Part shown: positions 1 through 7,638 of the stretch, in pieces
Numbering within the stretch: the stretch's first letter is position 1
Layout of the letters: each line of letters starts with the position of its first letter
Virus record (IMG/VR): IMGVR_UViG_3300009414_000027
Coordinates: 1 to 38,397 of that record
DNA: 38,397 nucleotides
From: a virus
Direction: 5' to 3' (one strand)
Program-made: the position numbers and the translations under genes
Notes under the pieces: generated by a model
Told to the model about the DNA's origin: nothing
Seen by the model: only the letters and a program-made list of their open reading frames with translations
The model's database searches: none

Positions 1-470
1 AAATTTTTCGGGGCCACTTCCGGGGCTTATATGCTCTGGGATGAATCCGCAGACGATTTAAAGCTAGTTGGTGCTGCTGGACTTACAGTTGCGGGAAACA
101 TTGATATAGATGGCACAGCTAACCTAGACGTAGTAGATATTGATGGTGCAACTCAAGCAGATGGAACTATTACAGTTGGTGCAGATGATACGGGTTACGA
201 TGTTAAATTCTTTGGTGCTACATCTGGGGCTTATATGCTCTGGGATGAGAGTGCTGATGACTTAAAATTAGTAGGAGCAGCAGGATTAACTGTTGCTGGT
301 GATGTAGATATTGACGGAACAACTAATTTAGACGCTGTAGATATTGACGGCAATGTGCAAATAGATGGGACAGTTACGGTCGGTGTAGATGACACGGGCA
401 AAGACGTAAAATTTTTCGGTGCAACTTCCGGCAAGTATCTGCTTTGGGACGAGAGTGATGATTCGTTGAA
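1..470 (+). repeat. 204-bp tandem repeats inside the fibre gene
   Basis: Three in-phase copies of a 204-bp unit start at 1, 205 and 409 with AAATT(C/T)TT(C/T)GG. The first two are full length and the third diverges after about 60 bp. Each encodes FFGATSG(A/K)Y(M/L)LWDES followed by a DIDG-rich stretch. The array probably continues left of the window. Synonymous differences between copies suggest it is not a recent duplication. Confidence 0.85.
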
Positions 471-1095
471 TGTACCAGACAGCACCAAAATTCAATTGGG
501 TACTGGGGCCGATATGGATTTGTATCACGATGGCACAGACTCCTATATCGACAGCTCAAGCGATTTAAGAATCCGCACGGGTGGTTCTGACCGAATTTTC
601 ATGCAATCGACAGGAAACGTTTACAACAATTTGACTTCGGAACCTGTAAACGCTTTCTGGTGCGTGAAGTCGCACAACGGAAAGTACTCGATGGCGACTG
701 GCGGTGGAGGAGTCGATACTACTTTGCCAATGGCATTCTGCAAAGGGGATGATACAGTCGTTGGGTCCATAACGACATCAGGGACGACAACCGCCTTTAA
801 TACTTCATCGGATTACCGACTGAAAGAAAATGTTGTTGATCTTGAAAATGCCACTACTCGCTTAAAAAATCTCAAGCCTTACCGCTTTAATTTTATTGGC
901 GAATCTCCCACGTTGGACGGGTTTCAGGCCCATGAGGTTGCTGGGGTTGTTCCCGAAGCCGTTCATGGCGATAAGGATGGTGTAGATGCAAGCGGTAATG
1001 TCATTGTTCAGGCAATGGATCACAGCAAGCTAGTTCCATTACTTGTAGCAACTGTCCAAGAACTGGAAGCTAGGATAGCGGCACTTGAAAGTTAA
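1..1095 (+). CDS. Tail fibre with C-terminal S74 chaperone domain (5' partial)
   Basis: Receptor-binding or fibre protein whose beginning lies left of the window. The frame is open from base 1, and the first bases already encode a repeat unit (KFFGATSGAYMLWDE), so the ATG at 31 is internal. The N-terminal part is an Asp/Gly-rich repeat of about 68 residues seen in three copies. The C-terminus matches the peptidase S74 intramolecular chaperone of phage fibres and endosialidases: SSDYRLKENV, then GFQAHEV, VVPEAVHG and DHSKLVPLLVATVQELEARI, ending in a coiled coil. In this family the domain trimerises the fibre and cuts itself off at the Ser before the D-x-R-L-K motif (near 805-812). This role and the S74 match are well supported. 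Receptor specificity cannot be read from the sequence. Confidence 0.88.
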   Translation, partial: KFFGATSGAYMLWDESADDLKLVGAAGLTVAGNIDIDGTANLDVVDIDGATQADGTITVGADDTGYDVKFFGATSGAYMLWDESADDLKLVGAAGLTVAGDVDIDGTTNLDAVDIDGNVQIDGTVTVGVDDTGKDVKFFGATSGKYLLWDESDDSLNVPDSTKIQLGTGADMDLYHDGTDSYIDSSSDLRIRTGGSDRIFMQSTGNVYNNLTSEPVNAFWCVKSHNGKYSMATGGGGVDTTLPMAFCKGDDTVVGSITTSGTTTAFNTSSDYRLKENVVDLENATTRLKNLKPYRFNFIGESPTLDGFQAHEVAGVVPEAVHGDKDGVDASGNVIVQAMDHSKLVPLLVATVQELEARIAALES

Positions 1096-1110
1096 TTTTG
1101 GAGATATTGG

Positions 1111-1341
1111 ATGATTGATCAACCGGCAGAAGAGAATGTTGTTTTTCTTGGAGATGAGAAAATTAGGGTGGAAGACCTTTCTGAGGAACAGAAATATTTC
1201 CATTCCCAGATTCTTGATTTGAGGAATAAGCGGGGTAGGCTTACTTTTGAGATAGATCAGGTCAGTGCTGCTTTGAAGATTTTTGAGAACTCTTTTCTCT
1301 CCGCTTCCAAGAAAAAAGCGGAAGAGGTTTTGGAGGATTGA
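1111..1341 (+). CDS. Small coiled-coil protein after the fibre gene
   Basis: A 76-residue protein of unknown function. It starts with a short beta-like segment (NVVFLGDEKIRVEDLSEEQ) and continues as a charged amphipathic helix (about residues 28-75). The pattern, with a small 'value-plus-EDLSEE' head then a helix, resembles small proteins found near tail genes in marine phages (DUF6447-like from memory). It starts 15 bases after the fibre stop, has a GGAG-type ribosome site (tttggagatattgg) and is followed closely by the oxygenase gene, so all three are probably co-transcribed. It could be a fibre chaperone or connector, but that is only a guess from position. Confidence 0.7.
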   Translation: MIDQPAEENVVFLGDEKIRVEDLSEEQKYFHSQILDLRNKRGRLTFEIDQVSAALKIFENSFLSASKKKAEEVLED

Positions 1342-1347
1342 TTTTCC

Positions 1348-2067
1348 ATGCCTGAAGTTAACATCAATATCTGGTCTTTACCTGCTGCCTTCATGCTGGA
1401 GACTAACCTTCCGCCCGATATGGTGGATGGCATAAATGATTATCTTGACAGGTTACTGGAGAGCGATGACCGCCATTCCCACGCAGGGACGCTTGTGGGT
1501 CAGATTGACCGTGGACAACAGTTGACAATGGACTACACGGCTCCTGAACTGGAGGAGTTTTGCAGTCTGATCAGCGGGATGGGTATTGAATATGTGAAGC
1601 ATTTTGCGGAACAGACTGGAAATATGTTTTCAGGAACCCGTAAGGTGGAGGTGGACGAACTCTGGTCAGTCCATAGTTTTGAGGGGGATTACAATCCGAT
1701 TCACGACCACGGCACTAAAACAATCATGGGTATTTCTGTGACTGGCTGGACAAAGGTTCCGCAGCAGATATTAGATCAGCCCACTGCTGGTACACCGAAT
1801 TACAGCCTCTATAATTCCAGCGGCGATTGTGACGGGTATCTGTGCTTCCAGTACGGGAGAAATTCACTCATGGATGTGGAACGGCTACGGCCACCGCAAT
1901 GCACATCTTTACAGCCAGAGGTCGGGAAGCTATATATGTTCCCGTCATGGTTGCAGCATCTGGTCTACCCGTTTAAGGGTGCGGGTGAGCGCAGGACTGT
2001 GGCTGCTAATTTGAATGTCTGGAACCTGACAGACACGGATACGGGCCAGACGAATCAGGTCAACTAG
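1348..2067 (+). CDS. Putative 2-oxoglutarate/Fe(II)-dependent oxygenase
   Basis: A 239-residue protein with a double-stranded beta-helix oxygenase pattern. A metal-binding H119-D-H121 sits in a YNPIHDHG context, a distal histidine H204 in LQHLVYPF, and Arg215/216 in GERRTVAANLNVW would bind the 2-oxoglutarate carboxylate. This is the arrangement of the 2OG-FeII_Oxy_5 type (TIGR02466-like) common in marine phages. Such enzymes hydroxylate proteins or small molecules using Fe(II), O2 and 2-oxoglutarate. Position between fibre and lysis genes makes a virion or fibre protein a possible substrate (inference). The substrate cannot be told from sequence. Spacing to the upstream gene is six bases. 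Confidence 0.8.
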   Translation: MPEVNINIWSLPAAFMLETNLPPDMVDGINDYLDRLLESDDRHSHAGTLVGQIDRGQQLTMDYTAPELEEFCSLISGMGIEYVKHFAEQTGNMFSGTRKVEVDELWSVHSFEGDYNPIHDHGTKTIMGISVTGWTKVPQQILDQPTAGTPNYSLYNSSGDCDGYLCFQYGRNSLMDVERLRPPQCTSLQPEVGKLYMFPSWLQHLVYPFKGAGERRTVAANLNVWNLTDTDTGQTNQVN

Positions 2068-2073
2068 GGGGAA

Positions 2074-2250
2074 ATGGATATGGGTATGGTTTTGAATATT
2101 ATTTCTGTTGTTACTTTGATTGTCACTATCGCAAGTATTGTAGCTGCTATTACACCGACTCCAAAAGATGATATATGGATCGGTAAGCTGTATAAGTTTG
2201 TAGATATCCTTGCAATTAATATTGGAAGAGCCAAGGAGAGTGGGAGATAA
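2074..2250 (+). CDS. 58-residue membrane protein, unknown function
   Basis: A short ORF that fills the gap between the oxygenase and the next gene exactly. It starts at an ATG preceded by AGGGGGAA and ends one base before the next start. The protein begins MDMGMVLNII, has one hydrophobic segment of about 22 residues (VLNIISVVTLIVTIASIVAAI), then TPTPKDDIWIGKLYKFVDILAINIG and a basic tail. This pattern recurs in small phage membrane proteins near lysis genes. Function is unknown; a lysis accessory role is possible from position. Confidence 0.75.
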   Translation: MDMGMVLNIISVVTLIVTIASIVAAITPTPKDDIWIGKLYKFVDILAINIGRAKESGR

Positions 2251-2517
2251 GTGAATAAATCTCAAAGACGGGAATTAGCAGGTAAACGCGCAATGGAAGT
2301 TGCTTTGCAGTCTCTGGAAAAAATAGAAAAACATGAAAAAGAATGCGGAGAGCGTTGGTCTGAAGCTGTGTCTGAAATCAAGCATCTTAGATCAATGAGT
2401 GAACAATTAATGGTAACCAGTAATGCTCATTCTGCCAGATGGGAAAAGCTTGCTTGGCTTGTTGTTGGTACTGTTTTTGCTACTGCTATAGCCCATTTAT
2501 TTGGTATTTATTTCTAA
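2251..2517 (+). CDS. Coiled-coil protein with C-terminal membrane anchor (holin/XhlA-like)
   Basis: An 88-residue protein starting with GTG directly after the upstream stop, with a GGAGAGTGGGAG ribosome site. Residues 1-60 are charged and helical (KIEKHEKECGERWSEAVSEIKHLRSM). Residues 67-87 form a single hydrophobic helix (LAWLVVGTVFATAIAHLFGI). Helix-then-membrane-anchor is the layout of XhlA-type lysis accessory proteins, and a true holin follows about 850 bases downstream. This supports a lysis or membrane role without proving it. Confidence 0.65.
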   Translation: MNKSQRRELAGKRAMEVALQSLEKIEKHEKECGERWSEAVSEIKHLRSMSEQLMVTSNAHSARWEKLAWLVVGTVFATAIAHLFGIYF

Positions 2518-2518
2518 A

Positions 2519-2941
2519 GTGCCAGTTAATTCCAGAAACAAAGGTGCATCGTTTGAGAGGTCGATAGCCACTCTTTTAGTTGGACATTTACTTCTTGAAA
2601 AGCCAGTAAAAAGAATACTTGAGCAGACAAGGACAAAGCAATTACCAGACTTGAGGTTTGGTAGATGGAATATCGAGTGCAAGCGATATGCAAAGGGCGC
2701 TGAATTAAAAGATGCTTGGTGGGATCAGGTAATGAATTCCTGCAAGAATGGGGACATACCTGCTTTAATTTATAAGTTTGATTATAGACCTGTGAAGGTC
2801 AGGGTTCTTGCGAAAAGTCTTAACCCTGTTTTATCCGATGAACGTATAACCGTAGATTTATCATTCGGTGATTTTATATATTTGTTGGAAACACTATATC
2901 AAGAAGACATTAGATTACACGAAGAAAAAACCGATGTATGA
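2519..2941 (+). CDS. Holliday-junction-resolvase-like PD-(D/E)XK nuclease
   Basis: A 140-residue protein. The GTG at 2519, one base after the upstream stop, gives MPVNSRNKGASFERSIA, the usual N-terminus of this family. A TTG at 2501 is possible but would overlap the upstream gene, and neither has a clear ribosome site. Nuclease motifs are Glu in ASFERSIA, Asp in QLPDLRFG and the E-x-K pair in NIECKRYA, followed by AWWDQV. The family cuts branched DNA (archaeal Hjc and phage resolvases). It lies in the late block away from the minus-strand recombination genes, so a role in resolving replicated DNA before packaging is plausible but inferred. Confidence 0.75.
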   Translation: MPVNSRNKGASFERSIATLLVGHLLLEKPVKRILEQTRTKQLPDLRFGRWNIECKRYAKGAELKDAWWDQVMNSCKNGDIPALIYKFDYRPVKVRVLAKSLNPVLSDERITVDLSFGDFIYLLETLYQEDIRLHEEKTDV

Positions 2942-3362
2942 ATACAAATGTGAAGTTAACAGAGTGGTAGATGGGGATACGATAGATGCCACCCTCGATT
3001 TAGGATTTAATATCTTGCATAAATGCAGGGTACGCCTTTATGGCATCGATACCCCAGAATCAAGAACAAGGGATAAAGATGAAAAGGTCAGAGGAAATTT
3101 GGCTAAGGATTTTTTGAAGAATGAGATAGAGAATGGAAAAAATGTTGTCTTGAGGACCAAACTGAAAGATTCTAGAGGAAAATTTGGTAGGGTTCTTGCC
3201 TCTGTAATCGTAGACAAAATAAATATAAACCAGTTAATGATTAATAATTACCTTGCTGTGGAATATTCAGGACAAAGCAAGAAAGATGTTGAAAATCAAC
3301 ATATGGAAAATCGGAAGAAATTGATTGAGATTGGTTCCTTTTCTCCAATTGGAAGCGCATAA
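2934..3362 (+). CDS. SNase-like (thermonuclease family) nuclease
   Basis: A 142-residue protein with the staphylococcal nuclease OB-fold signature: VNRVVDGDTIDATLDLGF, then RVRLYGIDTPESRT (metal-binding Asp and catalytic Glu), then SRGKFGRVLASV (second catalytic Arg) and late NQLMINNYLAVEY. The ATG at 2934 overlaps the resolvase stop by eight bases and is preferred over an upstream in-frame ATG at 2868. There is no signal peptide, so it would act in the cytoplasm unless released at lysis. It forms a two-gene nuclease pair with the resolvase-like gene, followed at once by the holin gene. Possible roles are host DNA breakdown or DNA processing. Confidence 0.85.
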   Translation: MYEYKCEVNRVVDGDTIDATLDLGFNILHKCRVRLYGIDTPESRTRDKDEKVRGNLAKDFLKNEIENGKNVVLRTKLKDSRGKFGRVLASVIVDKININQLMINNYLAVEYSGQSKKDVENQHMENRKKLIEIGSFSPIGSA

Positions 3363-3363
3363 A

Positions 3364-3750
3364 ATGTTTGATAAATTAATTGGACCGATTACTGGAATCG
3401 TTGACAAAATGGTTCCTGATAAGGATTTGCGGGAAAAACTTAACCATGAGTTGAGTATGTCGATCCATAACGCGAATCTTGCCCAAATTGATGTGAACAA
3501 GACTGAAGCAGCCCACAAAAGTATTTTTGTCGCTGGCTGGAGGCCCTTCGTTGGCTGGGTCACTGGAGTGGCATTAAGTTACCACTTCATATTAGCTCCA
3601 TTAGTGCAGTTCGGTTTTGCGTTAGCTGGCATTGAACAGGAATTGCCAGAATTTGATTTTAGTCAACTTTCTACCATTTTGATGGGAATGCTCGGCTTGG
3701 GCGGACTCAGGACGTTTGAGAAAATGAAAAGCGTCTCAAGAGAGAATTAA
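3364..3750 (+). CDS. Holin, 3-TM family
   Basis: A 128-residue protein matching the Holin_3TMs family (PF11351-type). The amphipathic N-terminal helix (PITGIVDKMVPDKDLREKLNHEL) is typical, followed by GWRPFVGWVTGVALSYHFILAPLV and a C-terminal hydrophobic stretch ending LMGMLGLGGLRTFEKMK. Holins make holes in the inner membrane to time lysis and release the endolysin, here the gene at 8141. The ATG at 3364 has TTGGAAGC upstream and follows the nuclease stop directly. A TTG start at 3325 is less likely. Confidence 0.85.
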   Translation: MFDKLIGPITGIVDKMVPDKDLREKLNHELSMSIHNANLAQIDVNKTEAAHKSIFVAGWRPFVGWVTGVALSYHFILAPLVQFGFALAGIEQELPEFDFSQLSTILMGMLGLGGLRTFEKMKSVSREN

Positions 3751-3776
3751 TATCTTTTATCTGTCTGGAATCTCCT

Positions 3777-5063
3777 ATGAGGAATATTCTATTTATAGTA
3801 CTGATCGGTATTGGTTGTTTGATAACTTTTTTTTTACCAAATGCTGCAGCCCAACAAAGTGGTACTTGCACTGCTGGCACTGAATTTTGTGAAGCAAATT
3901 CTTTGGCGACAACTACTACCAGTACCGCAACATCTACAGCTACCAATACAAATTCAAATACCAATGTAAATACGAACACAAATTCAAATACCAATGTAAA
4001 TACGAATACGAGTACTGCGACAAATGTAAATACAAATAATAATGTTTCTTCTGGAGGTACTAGTAATACAAATTCAAATACCAATGTAAATACGAATACG
4101 ACAACCTCAACTGCCAGTTCTACAAATACCAATACAAATAACAATAATAATGACAATACGACTGTTTACACTGGAACATCAACTAATACCAATAATAATA
4201 ATAATGTGAATGTGAATACTAATACTTCAAGCAATACGAATTCCAACACAAATGTAAATACTAATAACTCAGTAGCAACCAGCACCAATAGCAATACGAA
4301 TATAAATAACAATACCAGTAACAATACTAATGTAAATAATTCAACGGTAAGCTCAACCTCAGAATCAACAAATACAAACAATAATAATTCAAATATTAAC
4401 CAGAGTGTAAATAGTAATAATGTAAATACTACAAATAGTACAAGCAGCAGTTCAGCGGTTTCTAGCAATACCAACACCAATGTAAATTCTAGTACTTCAG
4501 AAAGTAACTCTTCTTCTGAAGTTACCACAAATAATACGAATGTATCTAATAATACCAATAGAAATGAAAATATTAACCGTAATGAGACTGTTCAGAGGAT
4601 TGAGCAGGAAATAACCAGTCCACCACCAAGTGCGATTGCTCCCAGTATAGGTAGTTCTTATTCTCAGGACTTGTGTACAACTGGAGTCAGCGGTGCAGTA
4701 CAGACTCAGATTTTAGGGTTTTCTGGAGGCAGAAGTATTCGGGACGAGAATTGTGAACGAATCAAGTTATCTAAAACAATCTACGATATGGGAATGAAGG
4801 TCGCGGCAGTCAGCCTGATGTGTCAGGACTCGCGTGTTTTTGAGGCAATGGAGATGGCTGGAACCCCTTGTCCCTATAACGGGTTGATAGGCTCAGACGC
4901 ACAGGATAGCTGGGACCGTAACCCTCAGGACAAGCCTGAAGGGGTAACGGAAGTTGAGTATCGGTTCAGGAAATCTGAACAGGGCCGTGAGTTTGATTAT
5001 CGGGTCTATAGCAAGGAAGAATTCTGCAATGAATCGCCTGAAGAAGATATTTGCAATATGTAG
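3777..5063 (+). CDS. Secreted Asn/Thr-rich low-complexity protein with conserved Cys-containing C-domain
   Basis: A 428-residue protein of unknown function. Residues 1-26 are a clear Sec signal peptide: MRN, a hydrophobic core ILFIVLIGIGCLITFFL, then a PNAAA-Q cleavage site. Residues about 40-285 are almost only Asn, Thr, Ser and Val (NTNSNTNVNT blocks). The C-terminal 140 residues are globular: DLCTTGVSGAVQTQILGF, then RDENCERIKLSKTIYDMGMKVAAVSLMCQDSRVFEAMEMAGTPCP in two overlapping stretches, with seven Cys overall suited to disulphides outside the cytoplasm. The end overlaps the next secreted gene by 35 bases, so the two are probably co-expressed. Export is unusual for virion parts built in the cytoplasm. 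It could be a periplasmic or surface protein made late in infection, or a fibre-like spike. Confidence 0.75.
   Translation: MRNILFIVLIGIGCLITFFLPNAAAQQSGTCTAGTEFCEANSLATTTTSTATSTATNTNSNTNVNTNTNSNTNVNTNTSTATNVNTNNNVSSGGTSNTNSNTNVNTNTTTSTASSTNTNTNNNNNDNTTVYTGTSTNTNNNNNVNVNTNTSSNTNSNTNVNTNNSVATSTNSNTNINNNTSNNTNVNNSTVSSTSESTNTNNNNSNINQSVNSNNVNTTNSTSSSSAVSSNTNTNVNSSTSESNSSSEVTTNNTNVSNNTNRNENINRNETVQRIEQEITSPPPSAIAPSIGSSYSQDLCTTGVSGAVQTQILGFSGGRSIRDENCERIKLSKTIYDMGMKVAAVSLMCQDSRVFEAMEMAGTPCPYNGLIGSDAQDSWDRNPQDKPEGVTEVEYRFRKSEQGREFDYRVYSKEEFCNESPEEDICNM
3905..4600 (+). repeat. AAT/ACN-rich low-complexity tract with 30-bp repeats
   Basis: About 700 bases of degenerate Asn/Thr codons inside the secreted gene. 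A 30-bp unit starting ACAAATTCAAATACC is repeated head to tail at 3948 and 3978 and again at 4068 with almost no change, a sign of recent slippage or recombination. Codon use (mostly AAT, ACT, ACA, ACG) makes the opposite strand look open as Val/Phe/Leu-rich frames, which are artefacts. Confidence 0.85.
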
Positions 5064-7638
5064 TTTTCTGCCACTCGTTGCGGGAGCCTCCGATTTTGTG
5101 GTCGGAACGGCTTCTATTATTGATTTGAGAAACGAATCAGGCACTTCCCAATGGAATGTCAGCGATGACGGAAGGTCCAGTGCGATTAACTTGGGATTTA
5201 CATTTGATTTTTATGGAAACAGTTATAGCCAAGGGTATATGGCTACGAATGGGTGCTTTTCCTTTACTACGTCTTACTGTAATGATTACACCCCAGACCC
5301 GTTGCCTGACACGACCTACACAATTTATCCGTTCTGGACCGACCTGATCCGCGACAGCGGCTCAAAGATGTTGACGAAATATTTTGATGATCCTAGTGGT
5401 AATGATTATTTTGTAGCTGGATGGTACGACTTGCGTGAATACCACCGTGCTTCCGATAACACCTTTGAGATGCTGTTGTATGAAGGTACGAATAATATCG
5501 AGTTCAGGTATGAAGATTTAGACATTATCCAGCACGATGTCCTGATTGGAATACAGGGTGATTCCACCGAATACAAGCAGTACCTTTTCCACGATGAATG
5601 TTCCACGGGAACCACAAATGTTTCAGGTTCCTGTGTCAACACGGACTGGAACAACACCAGCTTTAACACTACGCTGGAAAACAAGTCTTTATTTGTGGAA
5701 ATTGACATTACATCCCAGTGTGAAGCGAACCAGCTTTATAGTGTGAATTGCAGTGGATATGCGTTGGCTTACTTTAACCAGCAATGCGGGGTCAACGCTC
5801 TTTACGATGAAGAATGTTCGGGTTATGCAGCCGCTTATCTTTTACAGCAATGCGACCTGAATAGTCTTTATAACGTAAATTGCAGCGGGTATGCATCAGC
5901 TTACCTGTTGCAGCAGTGTGATCTTGATGATCTTTATCATAGTTCATGCGCGGGATATGGGTCTGCCCTAGCCAGACAGCAAGCTATCGAAGATTCTTAC
6001 GCTATAGAAGAAGAAGAGACTTTTGATGACGGGACATATACTGAGGATGATTACACCATGCTTGGTATTTCCAATGATGAAGTCTTTATAAATGTCGGAT
6101 TTTCATCCGAAGAAGATTTTTATGGCTACGAAGAAGAAGAGTATATCTACGAGTATGAACCTGAGTATTTTGAGGAAGAATTCTTTTTTGAGACAGAAGC
6201 TTGGGAAGAGGAATTATTTGATTTCCAGTATGTAGATGAGTTTCAGGAAGATTTGTATCTCGTGGAAACACAGATATACGAAGAAAATTTTCCTTTATTC
6301 ATGCCAGAGGAAATTTACGAAGAATTCGATTATGTGGATTTTCAGCCATCTGTCGAGGAGGAACTTTTATTTATAGACTCTGAATTTGAAGAAGAATTTA
6401 TTTCTGTTTTTGAGCAGGAAATAGAAGGAGAATACCTTTTAGCCCAGCTAAATGAGGACTATATCCTTGAGGACATGGAAATTACGGATGTCTGGTTAAG
6501 CGTAGAAGAAGATTTTCTTCTTGAAGAAGAGTTTGTCGAAAATGCTCAACTAAACTTGCTTGAGGAGCAGTCTGAGGAGGTTTATGAAGATTTAATTGAG
6601 GGCGAAATTTTTGAAGAGCTTGAAGAGCTTATTGATGAAGAAGAACTGGAGGAATTGATCAGTATTGCAGAAGAAGTGGAGGAAGAGGAAGAATTGATTG
6701 AGGAAGAAAGTGATCCTGTTGAAGAAATGGAATTGATCGCAGAAGAAGATGAAGAGTTAGAGGAAAAAACAGAGAAGAGGTCCAGTAAAAAGGATGATCG
6801 CAGAAATTACAATCGTGCTGTATCTATCGCTATGAACTCGGTTAGGACAATATCATCCCAGCAATCGTCATCGGACGGAAGTTCGTCACAGCAACAAAGC
6901 GGGAACACAATCATGTCGTCTGGTAGTACAGATGCTTCATCTTCGGGTACAAGTATTTCCCAAAATATCGATCCAGTAAGCCAGACTGAGCAGTCTCTTG
7001 CCACTGGCGACACTTTTATTCAGGACCAGCATGAGCAATCTTCTGGTATTCAGCAGATTCAGATGACCGAAACGCCTGCCACACAGATAGTCGCTGACTC
7101 CCCGTTTGAGGTGGCAGAACAGCAGCAGGAACAGCAGCAGTTGCAACAGGATTTTGTTTTGGATGGTGGGGAAACCTTTACACAGGCAGACATTCAGTTT
7201 GAAGACAGTTTCAGTGAAGCAATGGCCGTGGGTGGAGATATCGGGACATTTCTTTCCCAACAGGTCCCTGACTTCGGAAGGTTTGAGATAGAGCCTCCAA
7301 CGGCAAGCGAAGAAAGGATTGTTTCGGCAGTAGAGTCTCTGGCTGAAAGAGTGGGGGCTGAAGTGGTTCAGCAAAATTTACAGGACCAATTGGAAGCTAT
7401 TTCTGAAGAAGGCGGTTTTGACAGTGATCAGACAGCCGTAGTTACTTTTCTTGGGTTCAGGGAAGGTTTTTCTCAGTATACGAATCAATCCCAGATTCAG
7501 GATAATACAAATTGGTATCTTGATCGTTCAATTTATGAGGGCGTGGAACTGGATGATAATCTATTCAATTTTTATATGATGGCCGGCAAAACACAGCAGA
7601 AATTGAATCAGATGATTTTGAGCCAGTACGATAGATAA
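5029..7638 (+). CDS. Secreted multidomain protein: NIDO-like domain, Cys repeats, acidic tract
   Basis: An 869-residue protein. The ATG at 5029 gives a Sec signal peptide (MNRLKKIFAICSFLPLVAGA-S) with AGGAAG upstream; the frame is open further back but that would bury the signal. Residues 20-225 resemble an extracellular nidogen-type (NIDO) beta domain: FTFDFYGNSYSQGYMATNG, IYPFWTDLIRDSG, FVAGWYDLREY, NTFEMLLYEGTNNIEFRY. Residues 230-317 are four 22-residue repeats, QCxxNxLYxxxCSGYAxAYxxQ. Residues 325-610 are extremely rich in Glu, Tyr and Phe. Residues 615-700 are Ser/Gln-rich, and a mixed C-terminal domain follows. Cys repeats and export point to the periplasm or cell surface. Similar Cys repeats occur in unnamed marine phage proteins. 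Function unknown; it could be an adhesin-like or superinfection protein. Confidence 0.75.
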   Translation: MNRLKKIFAICSFLPLVAGASDFVVGTASIIDLRNESGTSQWNVSDDGRSSAINLGFTFDFYGNSYSQGYMATNGCFSFTTSYCNDYTPDPLPDTTYTIYPFWTDLIRDSGSKMLTKYFDDPSGNDYFVAGWYDLREYHRASDNTFEMLLYEGTNNIEFRYEDLDIIQHDVLIGIQGDSTEYKQYLFHDECSTGTTNVSGSCVNTDWNNTSFNTTLENKSLFVEIDITSQCEANQLYSVNCSGYALAYFNQQCGVNALYDEECSGYAAAYLLQQCDLNSLYNVNCSGYASAYLLQQCDLDDLYHSSCAGYGSALARQQAIEDSYAIEEEETFDDGTYTEDDYTMLGISNDEVFINVGFSSEEDFYGYEEEEYIYEYEPEYFEEEFFFETEAWEEELFDFQYVDEFQEDLYLVETQIYEENFPLFMPEEIYEEFDYVDFQPSVEEELLFIDSEFEEEFISVFEQEIEGEYLLAQLNEDYILEDMEITDVWLSVEEDFLLEEEFVENAQLNLLEEQSEEVYEDLIEGEIFEELEELIDEEELEELISIAEEVEEEEELIEEESDPVEEMELIAEEDEELEEKTEKRSSKKDDRRNYNRAVSIAMNSVRTISSQQSSSDGSSSQQQSGNTIMSSGSTDASSSGTSISQNIDPVSQTEQSLATGDTFIQDQHEQSSGIQQIQMTETPATQIVADSPFEVAEQQQEQQQLQQDFVLDGGETFTQADIQFEDSFSEAMAVGGDIGTFLSQQVPDFGRFEIEPPTASEERIVSAVESLAERVGAEVVQQNLQDQLEAISEEGGFDSDQTAVVTFLGFREGFSQYTNQSQIQDNTNWYLDRSIYEGVELDDNLFNFYMMAGKTQQKLNQMILSQYDR
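5716..5979 (+). repeat. Four 66-bp repeats encoding a Cys/Tyr motif
   Basis: In-frame units start at 5716, 5782, 5848 and 5914. Each encodes QCxxNxLYxxxCSGYAxAY, with two Cys per 22 residues. The fourth is weaker (CAGYGSALARQ). The even spacing and paired Cys suggest stacked small helical hairpins held by disulphides. Confidence 0.9.

Noticed and set aside
2501-2518. TTG start for the resolvase-like gene
   Set aside because: It would overlap the previous gene without a ribosome site; GTG at 2519 gives the usual family N-terminus.
3707-4558. Long minus-strand frames rich in Val, Phe and Leu
   Set aside because: They mirror the AAT/ACN repeats of the plus-strand secreted protein; no ribosome sites, and composition follows from the repeat.
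4954-5028. Earlier start for the NIDO/Cys-repeat protein
   Set aside because: It would place about 25 residues before a very clear signal peptide and lies in the preceding gene.
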